Assembly (NCBI RefSeq): GCF_004124235.1
Contig: NZ_CP032487.1
Location: 248,001 to 312,000 of the forward strand
Source of the DNA: Yersinia hibernica
Lineage (GTDB): Bacteria > Pseudomonadota > Gammaproteobacteria > Enterobacterales > Enterobacteriaceae
DNA: 64,000 bases
Direction: 5' to 3'
The notes beneath the pieces were generated by a model. That model saw nothing but the letters and a program-made list of their open reading frames with translations. It did not search any database and was not told the origin of the DNA. Each line of letters starts with the position of its first letter. Position 1 is the stretch's first letter. Of this stretch, positions 47,891 to 63,065 are shown piece by piece. Both the position numbers and the translations under genes were made by a program.

Positions 47891-48673
47891 ATGTTTGATA
47901 TCGGCGTGAACTTAACCAGTTCACAATTTGCAAAAGATTGCCCTCAGGTCGTAGCCCGTGCAAAAGAAGCTGGGGTTACCGGTATGCTGATTACCGGTAC
48001 AAATGCTAAAGAAAGCCAGGCTGCACTTGATGTTGCCATGGCCTATCCAGAATATTGCTGGTCAACGGCCGGCGTTCATCCTCATCATGCGAGCAGTTGG
48101 CAAATAGAGGTAGAGCAGCAAATTAGGGCATTGGTAACCAATGACGCTGTCGTCGCCATTGGCGAATGTGGGTTGGATTTTAATCGCAACTTTTCCACTC
48201 CCGCAGCACAAGAAATCGCCTTTACTGCACAGCTTGCTTTGGCCGCTGAACTTTCTTTGCCCGTTTTCTTGCATTGCCGAGAAGCTCACGAACGTTTCAT
48301 CACTCTGCTTTCGCCTTGGCTAGATAAAATTCCCGCGGCTGTGGTGCACTGCTTTACCGGCACTGCTGATGAATTAAATTCTTGCTTGGCATTAGGTCTG
48401 TCTATCGGTATTACCGGTTGGGTCTGTGACGAGCGACGCGGCCTTGAACTTAGGGCGTTATTACCGCGTATTCCTGTTGAGCAATTGCTGCTGGAAACCG
48501 ATGCCCCGTATTTATTGCCGCGAGATATACATCCTAAACCTGCATCCCGCCGCAATGAACCCTGCTTTCTGCCTCATATCGTCCAGCAGGTTGCTGCCTG
48601 GCGACAAGAAGACCCGCAATGGCTGGGACAGAAAACTGATGAAAACGCCCGCCGGATTTTCCGGTTGGTTTAA
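47891..48673 (+). CDS. tatD: Metal-dependent nuclease TatD
   Basis: TatD-family DNase/exonuclease of 260 residues (E. coli 260). Metal ligands are visible in [31 protein letters not shown] and ETDAPYL. It is cytoplasmic and is not needed for Tat export. It is followed 14 bases later by hemB. Confidence 0.95.
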   Translation: MFDIGVNLTSSQFAKDCPQVVARAKEAGVTGMLITGTNAKESQAALDVAMAYPEYCWSTAGVHPHHASSWQIEVEQQIRALVTNDAVVAIGECGLDFNRNFSTPAAQEIAFTAQLALAAELSLPVFLHCREAHERFITLLSPWLDKIPAAVVHCFTGTADELNSCLALGLSIGITGWVCDERRGLELRALLPRIPVEQLLLETDAPYLLPRDIHPKPASRRNEPCFLPHIVQQVAAWRQEDPQWLGQKTDENARRIFRLV

Positions 48674-48678
48674 GTTAG

Positions 48679-49710
<1,032 letters not shown>

Positions 49711-49754
49711 TTCTTTTGTCATCGATAGCAGCTGGATATGAGTCATTAAATAGC

Positions 49755-49780
49755 AAGGTAGGTACTGAGATACCTACCTT
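49755..49780. terminator. Hairpin between convergent hemB and rfaH
   Basis: Perfect 10-bp arms AAGGTAGGTA / TACCTACCTT with a 6-base loop. T-runs are short on both strands, so it is a probable but not strong terminator shared by hemB (stop 49710) and rfaH (stop 49802). Confidence 0.7.
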
Positions 49781-49801
49781 GGGTGCAGTGAATTAAGCAT
49801 T

Positions 49802-50293
49802 TTACTGTTTTTCGAACTGACGATTATCCAAGCTTTGTAATACCTGACTATTAAGCATATTCAACAGCAACATTGAGCGAGCTTCGCCATCGGGCTCGGT
49901 ATAAATCGCCTGTAAGCCGGAAAAAATACCCTCTGTAATTGTCACAACATCGCCAGGGGCGGGGACCTCCGGGGCAATGATTTTATCCGCAATATGGGAT
50001 TGCATCTCAGCAATCACGATAGCCGGGATGACCGCGGGCTGTACACCAAACCGCACAAAGTGGCTGACACCTCGGGTGGCACTTATCGTCGTGGTATGAA
50101 TATGCTCCGGATCAAACTCCACAAAGAGATAATTCGGGAATAACGCTTCTATTACTTCAGTTCGTTTTCCGCGCGCTATCTTTTCGATAGTGACTACCGG
50201 TGTCCAGCAGCTCACCTCCTGCCGCTCTAGATGCTCTTTAGCGCGTAAAAGCTGACCACGTTTACAATATAACAAATACCAGTGTTTCATCAT
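49802..50293 (-). CDS. rfaH: Transcription elongation factor RfaH
   Basis: NusG paralogue recruited at ops sites to suppress pausing and Rho termination in long surface-polysaccharide and other operons, 163 residues (E. coli 162). The NGN domain starts [22 protein letters not shown], with [13 protein letters not shown] and [10 protein letters not shown]. The C-terminal KOW part, which switches fold in E. coli RfaH, has [20 protein letters not shown]. Start at the first or second of two adjacent Met codons. No ops element was recognised in the window. Confidence 0.95.
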   Translation of the reverse strand: MMKHWYLLYCKRGQLLRAKEHLERQEVSCWTPVVTIEKIARGKRTEVIEALFPNYLFVEFDPEHIHTTTISATRGVSHFVRFGVQPAVIPAIVIAEMQSHIADKIIAPEVPAPGDVVTITEGIFSGLQAIYTEPDGEARSMLLLNMLNSQVLQSLDNRQFEKQ

Positions 50294-50548
50294 TTCATAT
50301 GCCTTTGGCTACTAATTGGCAGCATAGCAAAAGTGGAAATATTTATACAGCGAGGAAAACATCCTTTTATATATATCTGTTATATAAGGATTTAGCTTAT
50401 TTAATATCGCAGGGGTGTTATCTGTACGTGTAAATGTTAATGGTAAATAGCAGCTTGATATTTTTCGGATTATCCGACCCTCATTTTAACAAAAAGACAG
50501 CAACTGCTATAAAGACCGCCTATAATGGCGCATCACCTAGCCGTCGAA

Positions 50549-52045
50549 ATGATCAGCATGAAATACCGTGACTTACGTGACTTCCTCTCGTTGCTGGAAC
50601 AGAGGGGTGAACTTAAACGCATTAGCCAGCCTATTGACCCCTATCTGGAAATGACAGAAATTGCCGATCGCACTTTACGTGCCGGTGGGCCTGCATTACT
50701 TTTCGAGAATCCAACAGGTTATAGCATGCCAGTGTTGTGTAATCTGTTTGGTACCGCCAAACGGGTTGCCATGGGAATGGGGCAAGAAGATGTCAGCGCA
50801 CTGCGTGATGTCGGTAAACTTTTAGCTTTCCTGAAAGAGCCAGACCCTCCGAAAGGTTTTCGTGATCTATTCGATAAACTGCCTAAATTTAAGCAGGTAT
50901 TGAATATGCCAACGAAATGCTTAAGCTCCGCACCATGTCAGGAGCAAGTGTGGCAGGGCGATGATGTCGACTTGAGTCGCATTCCTGTTATGCACTGTTG
51001 GCCTGAGGATGCCGCCCCATTAGTCTCTTGGGGGTTGACGGTGACCCGAGGCCCACATAAAGAGCGCCAGAATCTGGGTATCTATCGCCAACAAGTCTTG
51101 GGCAAAAACAAGTTAATTATGCGCTGGCTCTCCCATCGCGGTGGCGCGCTAGACTATCAAGAATGGTGTGAGGCGCATCCTGGCGAGCGCTTCCCGGTTG
51201 CCGTCGCGCTGGGAGCTGACCCAGCGACCATTCTGGCGGCGGTAACGCCAGTGCCGGATACTCTCTCTGAGTATGCTTTTGCCGGTTTATTACGCGGCCA
51301 TAAAACGGAAGTCGTAAAATGTCTTTCCAATGACCTTGAAGTGCCGGCAAGTGCAGAAATTGTATTGGAAGGATATATTGAGCAGGGTGATATGGCACCA
51401 GAGGGCCCTTATGGTGACCATACCGGCTATTATAATGAGATTGATAGTTTCCCTGTCTTTACCGTCACACATATTACCCAACGTAAAGACGCGATTTATC
51501 ATTCCACTTATACTGGTCGGCCGCCCGATGAGCCGGCGGTAATGGGGGTTGCACTGAATGAAGTCTTTGTTCCTATTTTGCAAAAGCAATTCCCAGAGAT
51601 TGTTGATTTTTATCTGCCGCCTGAAGGGTGCTCGTATCGCCTGGCGGTGGTGACTATCAAGAAACAGTATGCTGGTCATGCAAAACGCGTGATGATGGGC
51701 GTTTGGTCATTTTTACGTCAGTTTATGTATACGAAATTTGTTATTGTTTGTGATGATGACATTAATGCGCGTGATTGGAATGATGTTATTTGGGCGATTA
51801 CGACCCGTATGGACCCATCGCGCGATACAGTATTAATTGAAAATACGCCGATAGATTACTTGGATTTCGCCTCACCGGTTTCCGGTTTGGGATCGAAAAT
51901 GGGGCTGGATGCCACCAACAAATGGCCAGCTGAGACTCCGCGTGAATGGGGGCGTCCAATTAAGATGGATGACGAAGTCTGCGCCCGCGTTGATGCTATG
52001 TGGGATGAGCTCGCCATTTTCAGTGACAAAGAAACGAAACGCTAA
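50549..52045 (+). CDS. ubiD: Prenylated-FMN decarboxylase UbiD
   Basis: Decarboxylates 3-octaprenyl-4-hydroxybenzoate in ubiquinone synthesis using the prenylated flavin made by UbiX, 498 residues (E. coli 497). The start is set at ATG 50549 ([13 protein letters not shown]) by alignment with the E. coli start MDAMKY; no start here has a strong ribosome site. Conserved blocks [19 protein letters not shown] (cofactor side) and [13 protein letters not shown], which holds the catalytic Glu, are intact. Confidence 0.96.
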   Translation: MISMKYRDLRDFLSLLEQRGELKRISQPIDPYLEMTEIADRTLRAGGPALLFENPTGYSMPVLCNLFGTAKRVAMGMGQEDVSALRDVGKLLAFLKEPDPPKGFRDLFDKLPKFKQVLNMPTKCLSSAPCQEQVWQGDDVDLSRIPVMHCWPEDAAPLVSWGLTVTRGPHKERQNLGIYRQQVLGKNKLIMRWLSHRGGALDYQEWCEAHPGERFPVAVALGADPATILAAVTPVPDTLSEYAFAGLLRGHKTEVVKCLSNDLEVPASAEIVLEGYIEQGDMAPEGPYGDHTGYYNEIDSFPVFTVTHITQRKDAIYHSTYTGRPPDEPAVMGVALNEVFVPILQKQFPEIVDFYLPPEGCSYRLAVVTIKKQYAGHAKRVMMGVWSFLRQFMYTKFVIVCDDDINARDWNDVIWAITTRMDPSRDTVLIENTPIDYLDFASPVSGLGSKMGLDATNKWPAETPREWGRPIKMDDEVCARVDAMWDELAIFSDKETKR

Positions 52046-52099
52046 CCAGCGTCCATTTTGTCCTTAGTTTTGCATTTGATGACCCGACAGAGGGAAGGC

Positions 52100-52801
52100 A
52101 TGACAACTTTAAGCTGTAAAGTAACCTCCGTAGAGGCCATTACCGATACGGTGTACCGGGTGCAATTGGTGCCTGCATCTGCATTTTCTTTCCGGGCTGG
52201 GCAGTATTTGATGGTCGTCATGGATGAGCGCGATAAACGCCCATTTTCAATGGCATCCACACCACTGCAAAAAGACTCTATCGAGCTGCACATCGGGGCT
52301 TCGGAACTGAATCTATACGCCATGGCGGTGATGGACCGAATTCTGAAAGAGAAAACACTGGATGTGGACATTCCTCATGGTGAGGCGTGGTTCCGCGAGG
52401 GAAGCCATCGTCCATTGATTTTGATTGCTGGCGGTACCGGTTTTTCCTATGCGCGTTCAGTTTTGTTGGCGGCATTAGCGGAACAACCGGATCGTGAAGT
52501 TTCCATCTATTGGGGTGGGCGCGAAGCGGTGCATTTATATGACCTTAGCGAGCTGGAAGCGCTATCGATTAAGTATCCGCAGTTGAAAGTTATTCCGGTG
52601 GTTGAGCAGCCGGAAGAGGGGTGGCGCGGCCGTACCGGAACCGTTCTGAGCGCGGTGTTGCAAGACTACGGTTCTCTTGCTGAGCAGGATATTTATATCG
52701 CAGGCCGCTTTGAAATGGCCAAGATTGCCCGTGAGCGTTTCTGTGCTGAACGGGGCGCGCAGGAAGCTCACATCTATGGTGATGCTTTTGCCTTTATCTG
52801 A
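52100..52801 (+). CDS. fre: NAD(P)H-flavin reductase Fre
   Basis: Reduces free FMN, FAD or riboflavin with NAD(P)H, 233 residues as in E. coli. The start is ATG 52100 ([20 protein letters not shown]) after AGGGAAGG; the longer frame is rejected. The flavin-side motif RPFSMAST and the nucleotide-binding [10 protein letters not shown] are visible. Co-directional with ubiD, 54 bases downstream. Confidence 0.96.
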   Translation: MTTLSCKVTSVEAITDTVYRVQLVPASAFSFRAGQYLMVVMDERDKRPFSMASTPLQKDSIELHIGASELNLYAMAVMDRILKEKTLDVDIPHGEAWFREGSHRPLILIAGGTGFSYARSVLLAALAEQPDREVSIYWGGREAVHLYDLSELEALSIKYPQLKVIPVVEQPEEGWRGRTGTVLSAVLQDYGSLAEQDIYIAGRFEMAKIARERFCAERGAQEAHIYGDAFAFI

Positions 52802-52845
52802 GTTGCGGTTTGATTGACTGAAATAATCATTTGGTCGGTCAAAGG

Positions 52846-52872
52846 ATAAAAAGCCCGCCCCTGACAGGCGGG
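52846..52872 (-). terminator. fadBA terminator
   Basis: CCCGCC / GGCGGG with a 7-base loop. On the minus strand it is followed by CTTTTTAT, which gives a U-tract in the fadBA direction, 85 bases past the fadA stop. Confidence 0.85.
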
Positions 52873-52906
52873 AAAACGGCAACTAAACACCAGGTACAGC
52901 GGTTAT

Positions 52907-52938
52907 CAGGGCCTGTATTTAGGCCCTGAATGTTTTTT
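52907..52938 (+). terminator. fre terminator
   Basis: CAGGGCC / GGCCCTG with an 8-base loop followed by AATG and six T on the plus strand. With the fadBA hairpin it forms back-to-back terminators between convergent operons. Confidence 0.88.
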
Positions 52939-52956
52939 AAATAAGATATTCAGCAG

Positions 52957-56321
<3,365 letters not shown>

Positions 56322-56347
56322 ATCTATCTCCTGAATAAGCGCATGTG

Positions 56348-56364
56348 ATCTGGTATGACCAGAT
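56348..56364. promoter_or_regulatory. FadR operator of fadBA
   Basis: ATCTGGTATGACCAGAT, 27 bases upstream of the fadB ATG, differs at one position from the E. coli fadB FadR site as I recall it. Acyl-CoA release of FadR should derepress fadBA. Confidence 0.9.
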
Positions 56365-56612
56365 ATTCAGGAAGTGTGTATATTTTGTTAATAAATTGCA
56401 AACAAGAGATTGATTTTTTGCGGTGAAGATCACAGTCAATCAGGAAGAGTTATTGATTTTTATTGGATTTATTCGCGGCGAATTGAGCAGAAAGCGCTTG
56501 AATCTCGCGCGCCAGATAAGGTATTTGGCTGGCTGATAATAGCTCGTCGAAACATGGTGTTGGCGACTATGATAAGATAAAACACTCAGTTCTAATAGCG
56601 AAGGGTACTGTG

Positions 56613-57944
56613 ATGGAAACGCTGGCTTCTTTATATAACGAACATTTATCCACCCTACAACAACGCACTCGCGAGGTGCTAGAGCGCCATCAGTTGGACG
56701 CTTTACTGATTCATTCCGGTGAGTTACAACGTATTTTCCTTGATGATCGCGACTACCCTTTTAAAGTTAATGCCCAATTCAAAGCTTGGCTGCCGGTGAC
56801 GCAAGTCCCAAACTGCTGGCTATGGGTTGATGGTGTTAATACACCGAAGTTATGGTTTTACTCCCCGGTAGATTATTGGCACAGTGTGGAGCCGCTGCCA
56901 GACAGCTTCTGGACAAAATATATTGATATCAAGCCATTAGCTAACGCCGATGACATTGCACAGCAATTACCGGTGCAGCGCGATCGCGTGGCCTATATTG
57001 GCTATGCGCAGCAACGCGCTCAAGCTCTGGGGTTCAGTGCCGAAAATATTAATCCAAAACCGGTGTTGGATTATCTTCATTTCTACCGCTCTTATAAAAC
57101 AGATTATGAATTGGCGTGCATGCGCGAAGCACAAAAGATGGCGGTTGCTGGGCATCGGGCGGCATATGAAGCATTCCAGTCGGGTATGAGTGAGTTTGAT
57201 ATCAATCTGGCGTATCTGATGGCGACGGGGCATCGTGATACTGATGTACCTTACGATAATATTGTTGCGCTGAATGAACACTCTGCGGTGCTGCATTACA
57301 CCACATTACAGCACCAGCCTCCGGCTGAAATGCGCAGTTTCTTAATGGATGCTGGAGCTGAGTACAATGGTTATGCTGCTGACCTAACCCGCAGCTATGC
57401 TGCTGATAATGAAAGCGATTTTGCCGCATTGATTAAAGATCTTAATGATGAACAGCTGGCCTTGATCAAAACCATTAAAAGTGGCGAGCGCTATACCGAT
57501 TATCATGTCCAGATGCACCAGCGTATTGCCAAGCTGCTGCGCACTCATAATCTGGTCACGGGCATCAGTGAAGAGGCGATGGTTGAAAAAGGCATTACCA
57601 GCCCCTTCTTGCCGCATGGATTGGGCCACCCTCTTGGCTTGCAAGTTCATGATACTGCTGGGTTTATGCAAGACGACAAAGGTACGCATCTCAGTGCGCC
57701 ATCCCAGTATCCTTACTTGCGTTGCACTCGTATTCTGCAACCTGGCATGGTGCTGACCATTGAGCCGGGCCTCTACTTTATCGAATCTCTCTTGGCCCCA
57801 TGGCGCACTGGTGAATTCAGACAGCATTTCAATTGGGAACTGATTGATATTCTGAAGCCTTATGGTGGCATTCGTATAGAAGACAATATAGTTATTCATG
57901 ATAATCGGGTCGAGAATATGACGCGTGACCTGAAACTGGCCTGA
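56613..57944 (+). CDS. pepQ: Xaa-Pro dipeptidase PepQ
   Basis: Metal-dependent M24B peptidase cleaving Xaa-Pro dipeptides, 443 residues as in E. coli. The start is ATG 56613 ([16 protein letters not shown]) after GAAGGG; the codon before is GTG. Metal ligands are in [39 protein letters not shown] and GIRIEDN. Divergent from fadBA, and its stop shares one base with the yigZ start. Confidence 0.97.
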   Translation: METLASLYNEHLSTLQQRTREVLERHQLDALLIHSGELQRIFLDDRDYPFKVNAQFKAWLPVTQVPNCWLWVDGVNTPKLWFYSPVDYWHSVEPLPDSFWTKYIDIKPLANADDIAQQLPVQRDRVAYIGYAQQRAQALGFSAENINPKPVLDYLHFYRSYKTDYELACMREAQKMAVAGHRAAYEAFQSGMSEFDINLAYLMATGHRDTDVPYDNIVALNEHSAVLHYTTLQHQPPAEMRSFLMDAGAEYNGYAADLTRSYAADNESDFAALIKDLNDEQLALIKTIKSGERYTDYHVQMHQRIAKLLRTHNLVTGISEEAMVEKGITSPFLPHGLGHPLGLQVHDTAGFMQDDKGTHLSAPSQYPYLRCTRILQPGMVLTIEPGLYFIESLLAPWRTGEFRQHFNWELIDILKPYGGIRIEDNIVIHDNRVENMTRDLKLA

Positions 57945-58558
57945 TGCAGCCTTATTTGATACCTGCGGCTCCGGCCACTGTCAGCGAAGAAATCAAAAAA
58001 AGCCGTTTTATCACCTTGCTGGCGCATACCAGTGGGGTGAATGAAGCAAAAGATTTCATTCAGCAGATAAAGCAGCAGCACCCAACTGCCCGGCATCATT
58101 GCTGGGCTTTTGTTGCTGGGGCACCAACAGACTCACAGCAATTAGGTTTTTCCGATGATGGCGAGCCCTCGGGCACGGCGGGGAAACCTATTCTGGCCCA
58201 ATTGATGGGCAGCGGGATGGGTGAAATCACAGCTGTGGTTGTGCGCTATTATGGCGGTATCAAGCTCGGGACTGGCGGGTTAGTCAGGGCCTATGGCAGT
58301 GGCGTTCAACAAGCATTAAAACAGATTGAAGTAACATATAAAGTCCCACAGGTAGAATATACTTTGCAGTGCGACTATGCGCAGCTCGCGATGGTCGACA
58401 CATTATTACAGCAGGTTGACGGCCAGATTTTACAGAGTGAATATGCACAACTCGTGACACTTCATCTCTCTTTGCCAGCAACTCAAGCCAGTCAGGTCGG
58501 GGATAAATTGCGAGATCTCAGTCGTGGTACGTTGCAATTGACGCCCATTTCGCAATAA
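57944..58558 (+). CDS. yigZ: IMPACT-family protein YigZ
   Basis: 204-residue protein (E. coli 205) with an N-terminal UPF0029/IMPACT domain (KKSRFITLLAHTSGVNEAKDF, HHCWAFVAG, DDGEPSGTAGKPIL, VVVRYYGGIKLGTGGLVRAY) and a ferredoxin-like C-terminal domain. Molecular role unclear; eukaryotic IMPACT acts on translation control. Translationally coupled to pepQ (TGATG) and followed by trkH. Confidence 0.94.
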   Translation: MQPYLIPAAPATVSEEIKKSRFITLLAHTSGVNEAKDFIQQIKQQHPTARHHCWAFVAGAPTDSQQLGFSDDGEPSGTAGKPILAQLMGSGMGEITAVVVRYYGGIKLGTGGLVRAYGSGVQQALKQIEVTYKVPQVEYTLQCDYAQLAMVDTLLQQVDGQILQSEYAQLVTLHLSLPATQASQVGDKLRDLSRGTLQLTPISQ

Positions 58559-58594
58559 TCCCCATCCAAGTGAATTGCTAAGGAACGTGCCGGA

Positions 58595-60046
58595 ATGCAT
58601 TTTCGTGCCATAACCCGTATTGTTGGTCTGCTGGTCATCTTATTCTCCGGGACAATGTTTATTCCCGGGCTAGTGGCCTTGATCTATCGTGATGGTGCCG
58701 GCCGTGCCTTCAGCGAAACCTTTTTTGTTGCTCTGGCGATCGGCCTGTTGCTCTGGCTACCCAACCGAAAACAGAAACATGAGTTAAAGCCCCGCGAGGG
58801 CTTTCTCATTGTGGTGCTGTTCTGGACGGTGCTGGGCAGTGTCGGGGCATTGCCTTTTCTATTCTCAGAGCGGCCCAATCTTTCGTTAACTGATGCATTT
58901 TTTGAATCATTCTCAGGGTTGACGACGACGGGAGCCACCACTCTGGTGGGGCTAGATTCACTGCCCAAAGCCATTTTATTCTATCGACAAATGCTGCAAT
59001 GGCTTGGCGGCATGGGGATCATCGTCTTGGCGGTAGCTATTTTGCCTATCTTGGGGGTCGGGGGCATGCAGCTCTATCGCGCAGAAATGCCCGGCCCATT
59101 GAAAGACAATAAAATGCGCCCTCGGATTGCTGAAACCGCGAAAACACTGTGGCTTATCTATGTGTTGCTGACCATCGCCTGTGCGCTTTCACTATGGGGC
59201 GCGGGGATGTCGGTGTTTGATGCCATTTCTCACAGCTTCTCAACTATTGCGATAGGCGGCTTCTCGACCCATGATGCCAGTATCGGTTACTTCAACAGCC
59301 CGACGATTAACACCATTATTGGTATTTTCTTGCTGATTTCGGGGTGTAACTTTGGTTTGCACTTTGCGGTGCTCAGTGGCCGCAGTTTGAAAGTTTATTG
59401 GCGTGACCCCGAATTCCGGATGTTTATCTTTGTACAATTGACGCTGGTTATCGTTTGTACCTTGGTACTCTGGCAGCACAATGTGTACAAATCGGGTCTG
59501 GAAACCTTAAATCAGGCCTTTTTCCAAGTGGTGTCCATGGCGACCACGGCGGGTTTCACGACAGATAGCATTGCCAAATGGCCGCTGTTCCTGCCGATAC
59601 TCTTATTATGCTCTGCTTTTATCGGGGGCTGTGCGGGCTCGACCGGCGGCGGATTGAAAGTTATCCGTATCTTGCTGCTTTATCTACAAGGCTCACGTGA
59701 ATTAAAACGCTTAGTGCATCCCAATGCGGTTTACACCATTAAGTTGGGGCGGCGAGCATTACCAGAGCGGATACTGGAAGCGGTCTGGGGATTCTTCTCC
59801 GCGTACGCATTGGTTTTCATCATCAGCATGTTGGCGATTATCGCGACGGGTGTTGATGAGTTTTCTGCTTTTGCGGCAGTCACCGCAACTTTAAACAACC
59901 TCGGGCCAGGTTTGGGTGTTGTCGCTGATAACTTCACTTCTATGAATCCAGCTGCTAAATGGATATTAGTGATAACAATGCTGTTCGGCCGATTGGAAGT
60001 TTTCACTTTGCTGGTTCTTTTCACCCCAACATTCTGGCGTGAGTAA
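58595..60046 (+). CDS. trkH: Potassium uptake channel subunit TrkH
   Basis: Membrane subunit of the TrkAH potassium importer, 483 residues (as E. coli TrkH). Four M1-P-M2 repeats are visible from their selectivity-filter-like segments, for example SGLTTTGATTLVG, STIAIGGFSTHD, MATTAGFTTDS and ATLNNLGPGLG. Together with pepQ, yigZ and hemG it forms the co-directional block seen in E. coli. Confidence 0.97.
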   Translation: MHFRAITRIVGLLVILFSGTMFIPGLVALIYRDGAGRAFSETFFVALAIGLLLWLPNRKQKHELKPREGFLIVVLFWTVLGSVGALPFLFSERPNLSLTDAFFESFSGLTTTGATTLVGLDSLPKAILFYRQMLQWLGGMGIIVLAVAILPILGVGGMQLYRAEMPGPLKDNKMRPRIAETAKTLWLIYVLLTIACALSLWGAGMSVFDAISHSFSTIAIGGFSTHDASIGYFNSPTINTIIGIFLLISGCNFGLHFAVLSGRSLKVYWRDPEFRMFIFVQLTLVIVCTLVLWQHNVYKSGLETLNQAFFQVVSMATTAGFTTDSIAKWPLFLPILLLCSAFIGGCAGSTGGGLKVIRILLLYLQGSRELKRLVHPNAVYTIKLGRRALPERILEAVWGFFSAYALVFIISMLAIIATGVDEFSAFAAVTATLNNLGPGLGVVADNFTSMNPAAKWILVITMLFGRLEVFTLLVLFTPTFWRE

Positions 60047-60067
60047 TTCTGCATAAGGAACATTGCT

Positions 60068-60601
60068 ATGAAAGTACTGATACTTTACTCCAGCCGAGAC
60101 GGCCAAACACAAACTATTGCTTCTTATATAGCTCGGGAATTATCAGCAATAGCGACTTGTGAAATACAAGATTTAGCAGCCGCAGGGCAAATAGACCTGA
60201 GCCAGTATCAACAAGTGATGATTGGTGCCTCGGTGCGTTATGGGCATTTCAGCCCAGTATTAAGTCAATTCGTCAATAAACATGTCGAACAGCTCAATCA
60301 GATGCCGAGTGCGTTCTTTGCTGTCAATCTTACTGCCCGCAAACTAGAAAAACGTTCGCCACAGACCAACGCCTATGTCCGTAAGTTTTTGCTAAGCACC
60401 CCGTGGCAACCCACATTGTGCACGGTATTCGCCGGAGCCCTGCGTTATCCGCGTTATCGCTGGATAGATAGGATTATGATTCAACTTATCATGCGCATGA
60501 CGGGCGGCGAGACGGATACCAGTAAAGAAGTTGAGTATACCGATTGGCAACAGGTCAGCGGTTTTGCTCAGGATTTCTCTGCACTACAGTACAAAAAGTA
60601 A
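60068..60601 (+). CDS. hemG: Menaquinone-dependent protoporphyrinogen IX dehydrogenase HemG
   Basis: Flavodoxin-like enzyme that oxidises protoporphyrinogen IX using the quinone pool, 177 residues (E. coli 181). The FMN phosphate loop is YSSRDGQTQ near the start, followed by GASVRYGHF and the long insert FAGALRYPRYRWIDRIMIQLIMRMTGG typical of HemG. Last gene before the rRNA operon, as at E. coli rrnA. Confidence 0.95.
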   Translation: MKVLILYSSRDGQTQTIASYIARELSAIATCEIQDLAAAGQIDLSQYQQVMIGASVRYGHFSPVLSQFVNKHVEQLNQMPSAFFAVNLTARKLEKRSPQTNAYVRKFLLSTPWQPTLCTVFAGALRYPRYRWIDRIMIQLIMRMTGGETDTSKEVEYTDWQQVSGFAQDFSALQYKK

Positions 60602-60670
60602 CAACAATGGCGGTTATCGCAGCAAATCGTTGAAATAAAACACGGTTGAAAAGTTTTTTCAAATTAGGGG

Positions 60671-60698
60671 TTGCAGGCTGTCAGGAACTCCCTATAAT
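60671..60698 (+). promoter_or_regulatory. rrn promoter P1
   Basis: TTGCAG (60671-60676), 16-base spacer, TATAAT (60693-60698), then a GC-rich GCGCC discriminator typical of growth-rate and ppGpp control. An A/T-rich UP-element-like stretch lies just upstream (about 60645-60667). Confidence 0.9.
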
Positions 60699-60790
60699 GC
60701 GCCTCCACTGACCGGGAACAACGAAACACATCTCGCCGGGTCAGGAAGAGAAAAGAACGGTTTTGACTTCGCAAGAAACAAAATAATTCC

Positions 60791-60818
60791 TTGACTCTTC
60801 AGCGGGAAAGCGTATTAT
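60791..60818 (+). promoter_or_regulatory. rrn promoter P2
   Basis: TTGACT (60791-60796), 16-base spacer, TATTAT (60813-60818), 120 bases after P1, the usual P1-P2 spacing of enterobacterial rRNA operons. Confidence 0.88.
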
Positions 60819-60828
60819 CTGCCTCCCG

Positions 60829-60880
60829 CGTTACCGTAAGATTCGCCGCAAGGCAAACGGGTAACGAACGCTCTTTAACA
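60829..60880 (+). promoter_or_regulatory. rrn leader antitermination signals (boxB-like stem, boxA)
   Basis: A stem CGTTACC (60829-60835) / GGTAACG (60860-60866) is followed by GCTCTTTAACA (60870-60880), the boxA element bound by NusB-S10. A second boxA, TGCTCTTTAACA, lies in the 16S-23S spacer at 62915-62926. Confidence 0.88.
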
Positions 60881-60884
60881 ATTT

Positions 60885-60902
60885 ATCAGACAATCTGTGT
60901 GG
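60885..60902 (+). other. 5' arm of the 16S RNase III processing stalk
   Basis: ATCAGACAATCTGTGTGG is perfectly complementary over 18 bases to 62631-62648, just after 16S. The pair forms the double-stranded stalk cut by RNase III to release pre-16S rRNA. Confidence 0.9.
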
Positions 60903-61062
60903 GCACTCGCAAGACGATATCAAAGCCTGTTTCGGCAGGCAGAAATAATCAAAGTCTTGAAGAGTGACCAAAGCAGTACACATTTGAACTTCGGTTCGAA
61001 TGCATATTTGCAGAAAGTAATCTTTGAGCATCGCCATTTCGGTGGCAAATCAAACAAATCTT

Positions 61063-62605
<1,543 letters not shown>

Positions 62606-62630
62606 CCTAAAGATACGCATTGCGCAGTGT

Positions 62631-62648
62631 CCACACAGATTGTCTGAT
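62631..62648 (+). other. 3' arm of the 16S RNase III processing stalk
   Basis: CCACACAGATTGTCTGAT, the exact complement of the arm before 16S; 25 bases after the mature 16S end. Confidence 0.9.
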
Positions 62649-62748
62649 AGAAAGTAAACGAGCAAGAGCACCTGTTGATGTTGTGAGTATTGACTCACAA
62701 TGACACAAGAAACGATTAAGATTTTATCATTTAGTCGGAATTTCCTGT

Positions 62749-62824
62749 GTCCCCATCGTCTAGAGGCCTAGGACACTGCCCTTTCACGGCTGTAACAGGG
62801 GTTCGAATCCCCTTGGGGACGCCA
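62749..62824 (+). tRNA. gltT-like: tRNA-Glu (UUC) in the rRNA spacer
   Basis: 76 bases with encoded CCA. The acceptor stem GTCCCCA / TGGGGAC, T-arm AGGGGTTCGAATCCCCT and anticodon loop CTTTCAC (anticodon UUC) are clear. The acceptor pair next to the stem end is changed in a paired way relative to E. coli. The anticodon stem CTGCC / GGCTG has a U-U opposition at its second pair, where E. coli has C-G. Confidence 0.95.
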
Positions 62825-63065
62825 CTCCGATAATGTGTGAAAGACATTATCAACCGGTTCTTTATGAACTGAAAATAACTTAAAGATGACTTTAACAAGT
62901 CGTGTTTAAGATATTGCTCTTTAACAATCTGGAACAAGCTGAAAATTGAAACATGACAGCTGAAACTTATCTCTCCGTAGAAGTGCTGAGATAAGGATTA
63001 ACCTGTCATAGAGTCTCTCAAATAATCGCAATGCGACGATGTCGAAAGACACCTTCGGGTTGTGA

